NCBI GenBank assembly: GCA_021795535.1
Contig: JAJYPG010000073.1
Coordinates: forward strand, 1-6,514
Source: Planctomycetota bacterium
GTDB taxonomy: Bacteria > Planctomycetota > Phycisphaerae > WQYP01
DNA: 6,514 bases
Direction of reading: 5' to 3'
Shown one piece after another: positions 5,657-6,514 of this stretch. The notes beneath the pieces were generated by a model. The model worked only from the letters and a program-made list of their open reading frames with translations, did no database searches and was not told the DNA's origin. Each line of letters starts with the position of its first letter. Within the stretch, counting starts at the first letter, position 1. The position numbers and the translations under genes are program-made.

Positions 5657-5674
5657 CCTGAACGTCGAATCAGG
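5657..5674 (-). other. Short inverted repeat across the stop codon of the glycoside hydrolase gene
   Basis: CCTGA (5657-5661) and TCAGG (5670-5674) form a 5-bp stem with an 8-base loop. The right arm contains the complement of the TGA stop. It is short and may be chance, but it repeats the pattern seen at three other stop codons here. Confidence 0.25.
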
Positions 5675-6514
5675 TTCGCTTGGAGCGATATTCCGCGTAG
5701 ACCACATAAGGCTCAATCGATGCTGATAAAATCTGCGCAGGCTTATCAACGGCCCGCAGGCATAAGGCAATCACATTCTTACCGCCGGGCCTGGTGTCCA
5801 GCCAGCATTCCGGAAGATAATATTCTCTTTGTCCGCCACCTTGCCAGAAGCGGCCATATTCATGGCCATTGAGATAAATAAAGCCCGTTCCAGTGGCTTG
5901 GATTTTAAGGCACCAGGTCAGCCAGATGTCCGCATCTACATGCGGTAATGTAAATTCCAGACGATGCCAGGAAAGCAATTCCGCTTGGGCATCATTGGAC
6001 GCCTGCCCTGTCAATGAATGCCGCTTCCATGCCGAATCATCAAAGTCAGGCTTTTGCCAGCCTGATTCAAGCCCGGTTGGCTGTGGCGCAAATTCCATTG
6101 CTCCAACCATTGTCGACAATGCCGATGACGCCGTGGCGGAAATCAGCTTTACGCCACCAAGACCGCCGGCGCCATCTACATTCTGCACCAGTACGGCGAC
6201 GGTGTTTTTTCCGACATGCAGCAATTTATTGGCATTGAAGGTCCAGGCGCGGTCCCAACTATTGGTGGTGCCCAGGAGCCTGCCATTGACAAAAATCCAG
6301 CCGTTATCATCAATGCGGCTGAAGTGCAAAGCGGTTTTGTGCGCTGCGATGTCCTGCGGGGTCATGTGCAGCGTGGTGCGGAATACGGCACTGGAATGGG
6401 GGCGGTGAATCTGCGCGGCGCTTAGAGCCTCGGACGGTGTTGTTTTCTGCCAGCCGGCAGTCGCTGTATCGGTGGCAATGTAGACCGCATGTTTGGGATC
6501 TTTTGGCTGCTGAA
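5670..6514 (-). CDS. C-terminal part of a large glycoside hydrolase, beta-galactosidase-like (GH35/GH2 type), 5' partial
   Basis: The visible 280 residues are the end of a protein whose frame stays open to the window edge, so the catalytic domain lies outside. Two tandem galactose-binding-like jelly-roll modules can be seen. The first has AVFRTTLH, then DDNGWIFVNGRLLG (visible residues 68-81), the W-x-x-x-W strand, and VGKNTVAVLVQNVDGAGG. The second has the GWQKPDFDDSAW lead, then FIYLNGHEYGRFWQGGG (211-227), EYYLPECWL (230-238) and GKNVIALCL (244-252). The NGHxxGRxW plus YxxPxxWL pairing is typical of the C-terminal domain of GH35 beta-galactosidases; a GH2 or sialate-esterase-type enzyme with the same sugar-binding modules is the alternative. 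Such enzymes are usually exported, but any signal peptide would lie outside the window. The ATG at 6365 is internal to a module and is not the start. It converges on queA with 59 bases between stops. Confidence 0.8.
   Translation of the reverse strand, partial: QQPKDPKHAVYIATDTATAGWQKTTPSEALSAAQIHRPHSSAVFRTTLHMTPQDIAAHKTALHFSRIDDNGWIFVNGRLLGTTNSWDRAWTFNANKLLHVGKNTVAVLVQNVDGAGGLGGVKLISATASSALSTMVGAMEFAPQPTGLESGWQKPDFDDSAWKRHSLTGQASNDAQAELLSWHRLEFTLPHVDADIWLTWCLKIQATGTGFIYLNGHEYGRFWQGGGQREYYLPECWLDTRPGGKNVIALCLRAVDKPAQILSASIEPYVVYAEYRSKRT

Noticed and set aside
5893..6408. Plus-strand frame of 171 codons within the glycosidase gene
   Set aside because: It is antisense to well-conserved jelly-roll motifs and gives no recognisable protein.

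Overview
The window is bacterial chromosomal DNA of mixed G+C with compact genes, clear Shine-Dalgarno sites and sigma-70-type promoters. The set of thioredoxin, pterin-4a-carbinolamine dehydratase, UgtP/MGDG-synthase-like glycosyltransferase, QueA and a C-terminal beta-galactosidase-like protein would suit a Gram-negative bacterium of the PVC type (planctomycete, lentisphaeran or relative). That placement is inferred from the gene combination; no taxonomic marker is present.

Layout. (1) Bases 2-1902, plus strand: the end of a biosynthetic operon. A 5'-truncated, catalytically intact ketosynthase overlaps by four bases a second ketosynthase-like gene. The second protein has glutamine where the active-site cysteine should be and lacks the C-terminal catalytic half, so the pair resembles KS-alpha plus KS-beta (chain length factor) of type II polyketide or aryl polyene systems. 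(2) Bases 1903-2166: a gap with several short inverted repeats and no convincing gene. (3) Bases 2167-2502, minus strand: thioredoxin (trxA) with a good promoter. (4) Bases 2503-2823: a divergent intergenic region with promoters facing both ways and a possible 48-residue small protein on the minus strand. (5) Bases 2824-5610, plus strand: phhB, a lipid-type GT28 glycosyltransferase and queA, closely spaced and probably co-transcribed from the TATAAT promoter at 2790. (6) Bases 5670-6514, minus strand, converging on queA: the C-terminal 280 residues of a large secreted-type glycosidase, probably beta-galactosidase-like, cut off by the window end.

The most interesting points are the Cys-to-Gln ketosynthase partner, which implies a type II polyketide/polyene-like cluster to the left; a three-copy 8-bp tandem repeat inside the ketosynthase gene; and the fact that all four convergent or terminal stop codons lie inside inverted repeats that lack U-tracts. 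No CRISPR array, insertion sequence, tRNA or rRNA was seen.
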